NCBI GenBank assembly: GCA_001632425.1
Contig: KV425611.1
Location: 1-64,000, forward strand
Direction: 5' to 3'
Source: Neolentinus lepideus HHB14362 ss-1
Taxonomy: Eukaryota; Basidiomycota; Agaricomycetes; Gloeophyllales; Gloeophyllaceae
Length of the DNA: 64,000 nucleotides
A model generated the notes under the pieces. It did not search any database. It was not told the origin of the DNA and was given only the letters and a program-made list of their open reading frames with translations. Shown in pieces: positions 46,364 through 56,076 of the stretch (positions are counted from its first letter, which is position 1; each line of letters opens with the position of its first letter). A program made the translations under genes and the position numbers.

Positions 46364-47003
46364 AACCCCTACTACACCGTCCACACTGAGCGAAAAAATT
46401 TGGGACCACCACAGATGCATAGATATAGACTAGGATATACTGTTCATGGAGTAAAATCAAAGAAAAACATGTGTGGTAAGGATTACTGGTCGAGATACAC
46501 CGCGTGCAAGCAGTCTCTATTCGAGGTATCACTAGCTACGACAAATAATGCTTAGTCACAGCCAAACAGACGATATAAAATGACTGAACTAGATAAGATA
46601 TGATTAGATAAGATAAGATCGCTTTCTTGCACGCCACAAAGAGCGTGGCCAAATAAGATGCAATTAGGTTTGGATATCCATGCCATTTATAGAACGACAC
46701 GCTGAACTCTTCCCACCACGACCAGCGCTGGCCGACTCGACATCTCCGTCCCGTTCAGCTCAAGTCTACTCGACGATCTGCAACTATTTGTACTCAACAA
46801 CATCTAATGTATTCGATACTGAGAGTTGAATACAGCTTGGTTCACTTGACCATTTCATCGCTAGAATGTCTAAACAAAGCAAGGTCAGTCCTCACACATT
46901 TTTCCAAGTCCCCTCTGCCCCGCCTCCCTCCCTCTCTCCGTCCTCCCTCCTTTGTCCCACCACGCCCAGCGCTGCTCCCGACGTCTCCTGCATCCTCGCA
47001 ACA

Positions 47004-48263
47004 ATGCCGAAGTCCAATACTAAGCCCAAGATGCTATGGTGCCGGTGCCACGATTGCTGCGCCGCCAGCGGTCCCGATGGTGCTCTCGTTACTAAGTCGA
47101 CCAAGGAGAGACACGACAGGGACACGACGAAGACGCGAGCTGCCATCGTGCTGGGAGAGCGAGTGGCTGGTCGTGGTAAGGCCATCCTTCATTCTCTCAT
47201 ACCAGGTCGCGGTCGCGGTCGCGGTCGCACCGGAGCCATCAACGTCTTTCACACCAGTCAAGTCCGTGATGCCGACCCAGCAGAACTTCCCGACAATGAC
47301 ACCTTGCAGGTAGTCGAGCCTATGCAGATTGATGACGGCATCTATGAAGGTTGCTCACATGTAAGTACTATCTGCTATAAAAAGTCTGATTTTTCCTGCT
47401 AACCAACCCACGCATATAGTATGCCGAAGGGAATGTCTGTCAAGGGCACGACAACTACACCTTCACCCTTAGCCCAGGTCCCACTGACAGCTTGTCCAGG
47501 ATGGACGTTGATGACTACGCACTGGACGTAAGTCGTTCATTAACTCTGTAACCACATAGCGAGCTAAACAGCACGCATATACTAGCGCGCATCACCTGAA
47601 TGGACCCCCGAACCCTCCGTCGCTGATGATCAGGTTAAATCCCGGGCCTCTCGAAGTCCGAGTTTCGACTTCCCGGACCCCCATGCCCTATCTGACTACA
47701 GACCCGCCGGAGAACTCCCTCATCACCCTCCGCACACACCCGCCGATCATCCTCCAAGTCCATCCAGTGAAATCGAGCAGGCACGCCGCCCCACGAGGAC
47801 TCGCCGAGCGCCAAGACCCAAAGAGGTTGTCTCCATCGTTGAGCAGCCCCTTCTATGCCGCGCGCTCGGCTTGAGAGATGACTTAGTGGATGGTGCCGAC
47901 TCTAACGTAGACGATAGCGATGACTTTGACGAATTCGAAGAGCTACACACAGCGACCTCCGAGAGACATATCCCGGACTCACTTTCTGTAACGGATATCC
48001 ATGCTCTAGATGAGTGCATGCCCGCCGCGGATGCATATCTCGTATCGCATGATCAGTGGTTCGTCCGAGCCTCCCTTCTCCTAGTCGTATGGCTCCAGAC
48101 TGTCTACCATGTCACTTATCGGGCGTGTTCTCAGCCCACTGCAGAGTTGCTAGGAACTGGGCTTGCTGTGTCGGATCGAGTGTGTTCCATAGCTGCTGCA
48201 GATTTGCGGCATCCATGGGTGAGTCTTTTGTGCATTCAGAATCAGAGGCGGGGGAGTGGGTAG
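47004..48263 (+). CDS. KDZ-type (CxC-like) transposon leader protein, truncated
   Basis: Exons 47004-47360, 47420-47527 and 47586-48263 stay in phase and encode 380 residues. The amino end carries a Cys-rich finger-like module (CRCHDCC) followed by a basic STKERHDRDTTK stretch. The middle is acidic, Pro/Ser-rich and disordered (including an arginine/glycine run and an RRPTRTRRAPRPKE basic patch). The last 100 residues contain an aromatic helical segment (SLLLVVWLQTVYHVTYRAC). In my experience this order opens the large KDZ-type transposon proteins of mushrooms, which then continue for 600 or more residues with a catalytic core. Here the frame ends at 48263 and no core follows. An earlier in-frame Met at 46866 is possible. 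Confidence 0.5.
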
Positions 48264-49415
48264 GCGAAGGGACGCGTAACGCATTGCAAGGTGGCGTGGA
48301 ACGTGTTTATTATGTAATTTGACTGGTTATAATATTAATACATGAATTATGCCGAATATTCATATGAGAAAAGCAGGAATACTAGGATTGTGTATAGTTG
48401 TGAGTTGCATTGGATAGCCATACTTTTTTGCATGTGAATAACTTCGCTTTTCATAGATGGCCATTGCTATCTGGCATCTCTTTGGTCTGACTATTTAGAG
48501 CTGTTTGCAGCAATTTAAAATATAATTTGCTTGATTTTTTAGATATAAAAATGTTATAAAAAAGGTACCTTTTTTATAGCTTTCTGTACGGGGTCGAATA
48601 GTTGAGCTGACCTTGGCATTCTATAAGTCAAATAGTGGCTGCTTGCACGTGGTGATACCTGAGCCTCAATACTGATTGCAGCATGTAAACAAGAGATCTC
48701 TCCGGTATAATAAGCATTTACGTCAAAATCAAGTTTGGGATAGTTTTATCTACTGTTCTTCTGTCTAAATAACCAACCCGATAAGCATAAAAGTCCTTGA
48801 GGACCCCTAAGGATGTCGAATTGCAGCTCCCGGGGCGCAAGGCGTGACATCGCCTGACATGACATTCAAACTCCGCTCATTGACAGTCAAGCGGAGTATG
48901 TCGTTTGAGCCTTTGCCGGATCGGAGTCGGGACGTGCCGTGTGACTGATGCCTGACAAATCTTTTGCAACTCCCGTCCACAACCCAGCACCTCTCCTGCA
49001 CTCGTAACATTAGATATTAAATTGCGAAAAAATCATAATCATGTTCGCAGGATGACATTGCACGATTCTATGAAGACTGATCATGAAAATGCTGAGCACA
49101 GCTGACGCTGTATGGTGATTTGCAGGACTTTTTGCAACTCCCGTCCCATGATAGTAGTAGTGGTGCAAGGTCACGAACTCGCTTAATCTCTTCGTGTGCA
49201 TGACCATAGTCCAAGAGCGCGTGGAAACTGGATCCGACGCGATTGACGGGCGCTACCAGTGGCCAGGGTCTTCCTTTCCACGAAAGCCCTCCCGAGTCCA
49301 CCCTACAACATTCAGTACCTACTCCCAATGCATTCACCGCGGCGACGTGCGTCTTGCACGAATCCTTGCTGTAACTCTAGATAACGAGGACCGTGCCGGA
49401 CTTAATATAACTTGA
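48264..49415. other. AT-rich non-coding sequence
   Basis: No gene. It contains a 24-bp perfect palindrome (48555-48578) and two copies of the element-end core (48963-48978 and 49131-49146). Confidence 0.45.
48555..48578. other. 24-bp perfect palindrome
   Basis: TATAAAAAAGGTACC and its mirror form an uninterrupted palindrome centred on a GGTACC site, in very AT-rich DNA. Confidence 0.9.
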
Positions 49416-49752
49416 AGACCGACACCAGAGACGGAGCTGGCATTCGCAACTTCGCTCAATTGGAATGACATAAAGGCCGGACTCAGCCGCATCTCAGGAA
49501 TACCGCGCGACCGAGCGATCGACGGCGACCCTAGTCGATACGCTGAAACTTTGACCATGACCGGTTGGACTCTATTCAATGTCATATCTGGTATCACTCC
49601 CGTAAGTGGCATATCCACGGAACCATCCGTCACTGACTTGCCAGGATGAAGATACCTGTCGTGCTGCTCAAAATACAGAAATAGCGATCCCTTCGGCGTT
49701 CAAGCTCACTGCACTGGTCAAGCGACTCACTACCTGGAAACAAATCAACTAA
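49416..49752 (+). pseudogene. Two-exon gene fragment, unrecognised
   Basis: Exon a (49416-49601) reads PETELAFATSLNWNDIKAGL and onward to FNVISGITP, then a GTAAGT donor. After a 43-nt intron, exon b (49645-49752) reads DEDTCRAAQNTEIAIPSAFK and ends KQIN at a stop. The splice is in phase, so this was coding. A TGA at 49413-49415 closes the frame upstream, and no exon or start precedes it. I read it as the 3' remnant of a gene lost to element insertion at 46.3-49.2 kb. The family is unknown. Confidence 0.45.
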
Positions 49753-49997
49753 TTACAACGTGTCATAGACAAACTGTCGGTCATGAGTTCGTCGATGATC
49801 TGCTCGACGATATCCTGCCCGGGCCCATCGTACTCGCGTTCTGTAGCGCCGATGATGCTGTCCTCGTGGATATCTCGCAAGCGATGCACCACAGTTTTTC
49901 CAGATGCCAGACTGCGGTTCTTCATCGATATTCGATAGCCGAAGTTCCGAGTCGCCAGGTGCTTGCGGAAATCTGGTAAAGTCGGCCTAACATTGGA
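49753..49997. other. Intergenic
   Basis: Nothing recognisable. Confidence 0.3.
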
Positions 49998-50600
49998 TGA
50001 CTTCCCGTAACGTTAAATCCGTATTTTCCCTAAAATTTGGGCTTTAAAATCGCATCTGCCGAGATGCCGCTGGGACCCCGGCGAAGTTGCCCTGTCCGTT
50101 GCTAACCTGCGAGCCTCCGTAAACCAGCTTGGATACAGAGGGGGGTAGACCCCTCTGTATCCTCCAAAATGACGCTAAATCCTTCGAAATGACGCTAAAG
50201 CAGATAAATCGGTCCACAGATCTCCGGTTCTGAACTCCGCTATCCTCTTAAGGTTGATAGGCATACGTAACCGAGTAGTCCGTCTAGTGAGCGAGGCGAA
50301 TTTCCCGCCATAGACACATCAGGACAGGGTATTGGTGTATCTTCCCAGCGTCGCGAAAAGCCAGACTCAATCAAATGTTTGTATATCAAGTCCCATAGTC
50401 TTGATATAAGCTCTACCACTGCAAGTACTTCGATGGTGCTGCTGCCAGGCCTAGTCGGACATAGGGAATTAGAGATAAAAATCCCTAAAATGGGCTTATG
50501 GTTTAGGGACATCCCTATTTGGCATCTCTAAATCATTTCGCGAAACCGCTGGCACATTTTACGGAATAGGGATTTAGGGATTTAACGTTACGGGAAGTCA
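49998..50600. mobile_element. 603-bp inverted-repeat element (MITE-like)
   Basis: Perfect 23-bp terminal inverted repeats lie at 49998-50020 (TGACTTCCCGTAACG...) and 50578-50600. Just inside both ends the sequence continues with similar TTTCCCTAAA / AATCCCTAAA blocks. An internal perfect hairpin (GGATACAGAGGGG at 50131-50143, partner 50150-50162) is present. There is no long open frame, so it would depend on a transposase elsewhere. I could not settle the target-site duplication: CATT occurs on both sides, but not flush with the repeats. Confidence 0.8.
50131..50162. other. Perfect 13-bp stem hairpin inside the 603-bp element
   Basis: GGATACAGAGGGG and its reverse complement are separated by six bases. 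Confidence 0.9.
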
Positions 50601-50764
50601 CCCATTACTACTACAATTTGGAAATGGAGATGGATCGGGTCTGGAACCCGTGTCGTCAAGCTTGCTGCTGTAGAGTGACGAAGGTGGTGGACGCTTAAGA
50701 GCGGCGCCTTACAAGCGTTTCTCGAGTTACGGCGTAGGCCTGCCTTTGCCGTCGTCCAGGATCT

Positions 50765-51443
50765 TCAGATCAGTCGGCCAAGTTCACGGAAGATTAAACC
50801 CTTGGCGATGGACTCTAGTTCCCAAATGTTACGTCCAGTGACATGAACCTTATGTGGCAAACTGTCCCGGATCATCTTTCTATTGAATCCTGGGACACTT
50901 GCATATTCTCCAGCGCCAACGATAATGGCGTCCACTTGCTCGAGGCAACTCAGCCGCACGCAGCAACTTGTAACTCCCTCTTGTAATCTTCGAGCAATGG
51001 AGGAGGTGCTACCACTGATTCATAACTTGTGCGCTCTTCCTCACTTACAAACCTGTTACTCAGTTTTGTCCACTTCCGTCCTCCTAGGTCTTGAAAAGCA
51101 CCTTGTCCTAGGTCTCGTTTTGGCGCAATACCCGCAAAACAATGGTGCACCATGCCATGGCTCGTATTTGAGTCATTCTTGACTATGGAAGCGGTTGTTG
51201 GAGGCATATCGCTTTCCTCGGGTGGAGGTGCTCCACTTGCGAAGGCGGGCATGTCATCAGAGGTATCATTTTCGACATTCCCCTGGCTAATATGGCTTGT
51301 ATCCCACTGGAAAGAGTGTTCAATCCCGAAGCCATCGTCATCGGGGATTTGCACGACATTCGACCAGTGGGTAATCCTAACGATTTTAATTGCAAATCCG
51401 GACAGATCAACAAGGGTGCATATGGGATATCCGCCTTCCTCAA
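50765..51443 (-). pseudogene. Unrecognised decayed gene
   Basis: Two minus-strand frames follow each other: 51443 to about 50955 (containing DDDGFGIEHSFQWDTSHISQ and ending YKRELQVAACG), then, two bases out of frame and without an intron between, RLSCLEQVDAIIVGAGEYAS through to a stop at 50765. The IIVGAGEYA segment resembles a nucleotide-binding strand-turn, but the rest does not support an oxidoreductase. The frame break suggests a pseudogene. Confidence 0.35.
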
Positions 51444-52234
51444 GGCTCCTTCCCTGTCGATGGTACAGTAACCGCAGTTTGCGAGCGAGCCATATCCGTC
51501 GATGTACCCTTTCTAGAAGTCACGGCCTATGTGAACCGAACTTGGGGAAAGTTCTAGGTAGTTTGGTCTGCTACGCGGGTGAACTATGTTCGCAGACTGC
51601 CAACCTCGCCACTGTACAATAGGTCTACAGCGAGACTTGTAGTGGATGACCTGGCGCAGGTGAGCTCTATAAACTCGTCAGCATCTTGGATGAGAAAGGG
51701 ACCGAAATACACTAGGCGAATAGTCTAACAAGGATCTAGTGGCAGGTTTGACTGCGACATTCTCGGACTGCGGACGAATTTGTCTTGTAAATGAAGGAGC
51801 TTCGTACTTATAGTTTCAGCTCAGGCCTGCTAGACGTCTACTAGGTGAATGGTATTTAAATTCAACAAATTTAATGACTGCTAAAGCTCGAAGCTTCAGC
51901 AACGCCCGACAAGTCCCATACGAACGTGATGTAAGTGGACAATGCTCGCACGAAAGACTTCATTTAAGAGCCTGAGCATGCGCGCATGTGACGAGAATGG
52001 AGGGTAGGAGAGAAAGAGATTGCAATTGCAGCTAGCTAGTTCCATGTCCTTCAACTAAGCTCCTAATCATCATCCCTCAGTCTTGCTACGAGACGGTGGT
52101 CCAAAATCTTACTGCGAGCGGTGCAAAAGGAGGAATAGACACATGTCTACCTAGCATCCTCATTACTATACTGGGCGCTGAGAGCAAGGAAGCCATTATT
52201 GTGGCGCAGCTTGTGGCATACGCCACCATATACG
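51444..52234. other. Intergenic
   Basis: Nothing recognisable. The right part is the PPM1 promoter region. Confidence 0.4.
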
Positions 52235-53479
52235 ATGCTGCCACAAGCCACTGCTCGAGACGCCGACTCTGCTATCCGCCAGACTGACACAGATGCGGCA
52301 CTCGCAAGGCTTTCTGCTGTTCAGAAACACTACCTACAGGATCCCTTCGTGAAGGCCCTGGTACCTCGCGCCCATCTGCAGCAAGCTCGACCGCCACTGA
52401 TCAATGTCGGCACATATGTTCGTTCGGAGGGTATAGATGAACTGGTTGACCGGTGGCTAGACCTCGCAGAACAGGAGGGTGTCAAAGTTCAGGTTGTTAG
52501 TCTGGGTGCGGGGAGCGATACTAGGTTTTGGAGAATAGAGGTTAGTGCTAATCTAGGTTGCGGGAATGACTGAATGGGTTCAAACGAAGCATAGTAAGAC
52601 AGGATCAAGGAAGGGACGTCTATCCGCATACTTGGAAGTTGATTTTGCAGAAATCACGACGAAGAAGGCTATGGCTATTAAAAAGAGCAAGGAGCTGAGC
52701 AAAGTTCTGGGACAACCGGAAGACATCAAGCTCGGTGAGTACATTCCCCGACAGTACCTTGCTTTACTGACAATTGCATGTGTATAACTGTCAGGGAGTG
52801 GGGGAATGGCACTCCATTCACCTATCTACCATCTCATTCCCGCCGATCTACGTCTTCCTCCTTCCGAGACCCTCAGTTCCGCACTTGCCACACCTGGTTC
52901 ACCTTTACTGTCACCCTCCCTCCCTACCCTCCTCCTCTTTGAATGTGTACTCGTCTATATGTCTCCTGAAGCCTCTTGTTCCCTCATCCAATGGTTCACC
53001 GACTACTTCTCTCAAGGCTCGGGTCCCCTAGGCGGGATAGTCTACGAGATGTTCGGCCTATCGGACTCGTTTGGACGCGTCATGCACGAGAACCTCAAGG
53101 CACGCGGTGTGTCCCTCCCGGGCGTGGTTCCTTATCCTGATGTTGCCTCGCTTCCCCAACGATTCCTACAGCACTCCTTCAGTACGGCCCATGCACTGAC
53201 GCTGCGCGATATCCGCAGGACATATATCAGTCTTGAGGAAGCGGGACGGTAAGAGTAATGCCCACCTACTTCTACATTCTCGGCTGACGGCGGTACAGAA
53301 TATCCAAGCTCGAGATGCTAGATGAGATCGAAGAGCTGGAGCTGGTTCTCGGTCACTACGCCATTACGTGGGGTGTAAAGCTACCCGATGACGGTAGCTC
53401 GCTGAAAGCGCACTGGAGCGAATGGGGCTTGCAGCCGAAGAGCACAGGAAGTAACTTGGCATCCGCAGAAGACGATTGA
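52235..53479 (+). CDS. PPM1: Leucine carboxyl methyltransferase 1 (PP2A methyltransferase)
   Basis: Exons 52235-52540, 52590-52734, 52795-53248 and 53299-53479 give 361 residues, the normal length. The SAM-binding motif VVSLGAGSDTRFW covers residues 88-99, and AYLEVDF holds the acidic residue that binds the ribose. A second conserved region, LFECVLVYMSPEASCSLIQW, is the substrate-facing motif of the family. The enzyme methylates the carboxy-terminal Leu of the PP2A catalytic subunit in the cytosol and so steers holoenzyme assembly. The acceptor of intron 1 is an AAG (CGAAG at 52585-52589), because the next AG would start exon 2 with a stop. It is otherwise intact. Confidence 0.95.
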
Positions 53480-54041
53480 CGTGCGTCTGTGTCTCTTATT
53501 GGGTCAAGTTAGTATTGGTTATTATCGCCCAGTTTGTACGATAGTCTGTTCAAAGAAGAATGAATGAAACACTGCGTTCCAAGCACAAGTATTTTAGGTT
53601 CGAATACCTGAACCTACACGCGACCGGCCCATCTGTTTGGGCCGTAAACACGTGGCCGCCTTTAACTTTGACACTTACTATTAGTCACAGGTACTCGAAC
53701 CTTAAATTCACGTAGTATTAGGTTTGTGAATACCTGTGCCTACACAGTAAACTTAAAGCTCCGAACATGTTTGTCTGCAAGGCATATGCTAAGTTCCAGT
53801 ACCTGAGTCTACGTGCTCTACCCAAAGATTGAATACTTTTGCCTAGTCCAGGATATAAATAATCACAGATACTTTTATATACGCATTATCCATATCATTA
53901 ACAAATATCAAATATATATTAATTAATAAATAAAACAGGCCCTCGAGTAAGCGCAGATAACTGGCCTGCGTGGGGTGCGGCGGTGAGACAATAACAATGC
54001 AGAGTATGCCTTCGTATCTCGTACAGCATCACACCTGCGCC
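53480..54041. repeat. Dispersed short repeats between PPM1 and the kinase relic
   Basis: A motif of the form GAATACCTGAACCTACACG recurs at about 53610, 53733 and 53795, and in reverse orientation near 53688. The tract ends in AT-rich DNA with a TATATATTAATTAATAAATAAA run near 53915. It probably includes the shared 3' flank of two convergent genes. Confidence 0.55.
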
Positions 54042-55124
54042 TCACCAGTCCGTCTCGCGCCCATACCCGTCACCCTCACCCTTGCCGTCCGTGTCGAGTG
54101 TCACGAGCGCCTGCTCGTGCGCCGCGAGGATTTCGGGCGAGATGTAGTCGCACGGGAAGAGGCAGTAGCACCGGGGCACGCGCCGGCTTCCGTCTGCGCG
54201 GGAAAGGAGCAGCGGTGCCGCGGTGCCAAAGTCGATGAGCTGCAAGCGCGCGGAGGAGGCAAGAACAAAGTTTTGTGGCTTGATGTAGGAGTCAGCGTGT
54301 GCGTAGATAGACAGTTGGTCGACAAAGCCTGTGAGTGACACCAGTGGATCGCGCTGACGATTTCGTGAGCCCACCAGCACATGTCGGATTCTGTGAGCTT
54401 CATCGAGAGCGGGCTCGACTTGAAGACGCTCCGCATAGTCCATCACGAGGTTGAGGTGTGTCGAGATTTAGTACGTGGATAGGGGGTGCGGCGCCCAGCG
54501 GCTGTCGTGCTTCAAGGCCCGTAGGAGGAGGTCGCGCTCAACTTGGGGGAAGCATTGCTTTGCTGTGGGTGTATAATGGTGAGCGGGGGTGGGCAGTTTG
54601 CTGATGGGATGAAAGGGTACAGCACATCTCGGCATTTCGCAGCACAAACTGCTTGTCGATGGATTTGTGTATGTAGCCACACTGGCGGCGCACGACATCG
54701 ACCTGCAGGCGGCCTTGACTCGGTCAGCGAGGTGCGACTGCGGGACTCACAACGCCGAATGTGCCATACTCGAGCGTCCCCGTGGACTGTAGATCCCTAT
54801 CCATAAATCGTAGGGACAAGAATGATTACGGGCATTGTGGAAGGCACATACAGGTCTAGGGAATTGCACGGGTTCATGAAACCCGGATTCTTGATCGGGA
54901 TTGACTGAGGGAGTTCGGGGAGACGCATATACCGAGTCAAGCTCTTCGAAAAAGACGGAGGCAAAGGGCAACAATACCTCGCGCTCACTCAAGCTCTGGC
55001 GAAGGCTGGAAGGTGGATTAAAGACGTTGAATATGGAGATATATGCGCTGGCGTTGGCTGCAGCTCGCTGTAGACGATGAGAACGAAGAGTAAGTGGGGG
55101 TGAGAGATGGAGAGAGAGGGACAT
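54042..55124 (-). pseudogene. AGC-like protein kinase, inactivated
   Basis: Exon 1 (55124-54852, 91 codons) opens MSLSLHLSPPLTLRSHRLQR. Later exons give STGTLEYGTFGV (glycine loop), VDVVRRQCGYIHKSIDKQFV (Lys of the VAIK type), SKQCFPQVERDLLLRALKHD, THLNLVMDYAE (hinge), MCWWAHEIVSAIHWCHSQ, LQLIDFGTAAPLL (DFG) and CDYISPEIL (APE equivalent). Three lesions are visible: TAA at 54468-54470 just before THLNLV, a frame change right after VMDYAE, and another after HWCHSQ. The sequence after that point no longer contains the HRD catalytic motif. The frame then closes at 54042, short of a full kinase tail. Closely related intact kinases in mushrooms keep all of these motifs. It is a clear relic. Confidence 0.75.
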
Positions 55125-56076
55125 CGATGGTGGTCAGATATATATATCAACAGGGGGTGAGGAAGCGGCGCCAGGGCGGTTGGAGTCTGAATTATTAAAA
55201 CTCAGTCCAAGTTGGACTTAGCACATTCCTGACTGCAACTGAAGCTGAAGAGACCAACGAAGCCAATAGCAATGTGCTTGAAACCAGGCACAGGTACACG
55301 AGGTTGTAGTAGCTAAGAATACGCCGGGTAGATGCATCTAGTCAGAGCCACAAATAAATAATGCATCTGAAGATGTCACATGCCCACGTGCTTGCGCCTA
55401 GTCACACGTACGCGAGGCTCAGCAAAGACATGTGCTCTGGCATTCAGATACGTGAGAGTAGAACTTGTGCTCATATCTACTTGATTCCCAAACACGCGAG
55501 TCCAGAACGCAGTGAAAGCCAAATGTATCAGCAACGAATAATGGAGATCTCCTGTGAATGGGGGTATATTTCATGCGTTAAAGCGTTGTGATTATGCTAC
55601 ATCCCCGACTTTCACAGTAAGTGGGGGAGGGTTCTGTCAGGGAGAAACGAGAACGCGCCCTCACGAGTGCTTCGTGTGAACAGCTCACTTAAATAAGTAC
55701 GCTACGCAGTTACATCGGCTATCTCCGCCGTCGTGGTGCTTTTATTCGCTCTATCGCAGTATCGTCTTTCGCGCCTTCGTCGTCCAGGAAGGCCTGCCGT
55801 GAATATCTAATGGGGACCACGGACCTTTAGGTGTCGAAGCCGATGTATATAGTACTGTGATTTGTCCAATGCCGATAGTGGATCTAATAAATATTCTTGT
55901 AACAAATTTCATCCTCTTACTTGTTTATTATACACTGTACAATAGCTATGGAAAACAACGGGTTCACCGCTAGTGTCAGGCAATTTCTGACACGTATGAG
56001 GTCGGAGACTGGCGCTTGCGCAGCTACGATTAATTCATTCTCAAACTACCATGACCGACCCCTCAACTCGTCGAAC
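55125..56076. other. Intergenic
   Basis: No supported gene. Confidence 0.45.

Larger units (their letters stand above)
46320..49156. mobile_element. Putative 2.84-kb inverted-repeat element carrying a KDZ-like leader gene
   Basis: The 26 bases at 46320-46345 are the exact reverse complement of 49131-49156 (core TTTGCAACTCCCGTCC, then CATGATAGTA at the right edge). If the outermost TA on each side is a target duplication, the terminal repeat is 24 bp (CTATCATGGGACGGGAG...). A further inverted copy of the core abuts the left end (46347-46363) and another direct copy sits at 48963-48978. Inside lies the spliced leader gene at 47004-48263 and AT-rich DNA. No full transposase is present, so the element would be non-autonomous, or the two ends are separate small elements that happen to flank the gene. 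Confidence 0.45.

Noticed and set aside
50560..50585. Telomere-like TAGGG/TTTAGGG pattern
   Set aside because: Only two imperfect units, explained by the subterminal repeat of the 603-bp element.
53600..53625. Possible tRNA gene: GGTTCGAATACC resembles a tRNA B box
   Set aside because: No A box, no acceptor stem and no anticodon arm at the right distance. The motif is part of the local GAATACCTG repeat.
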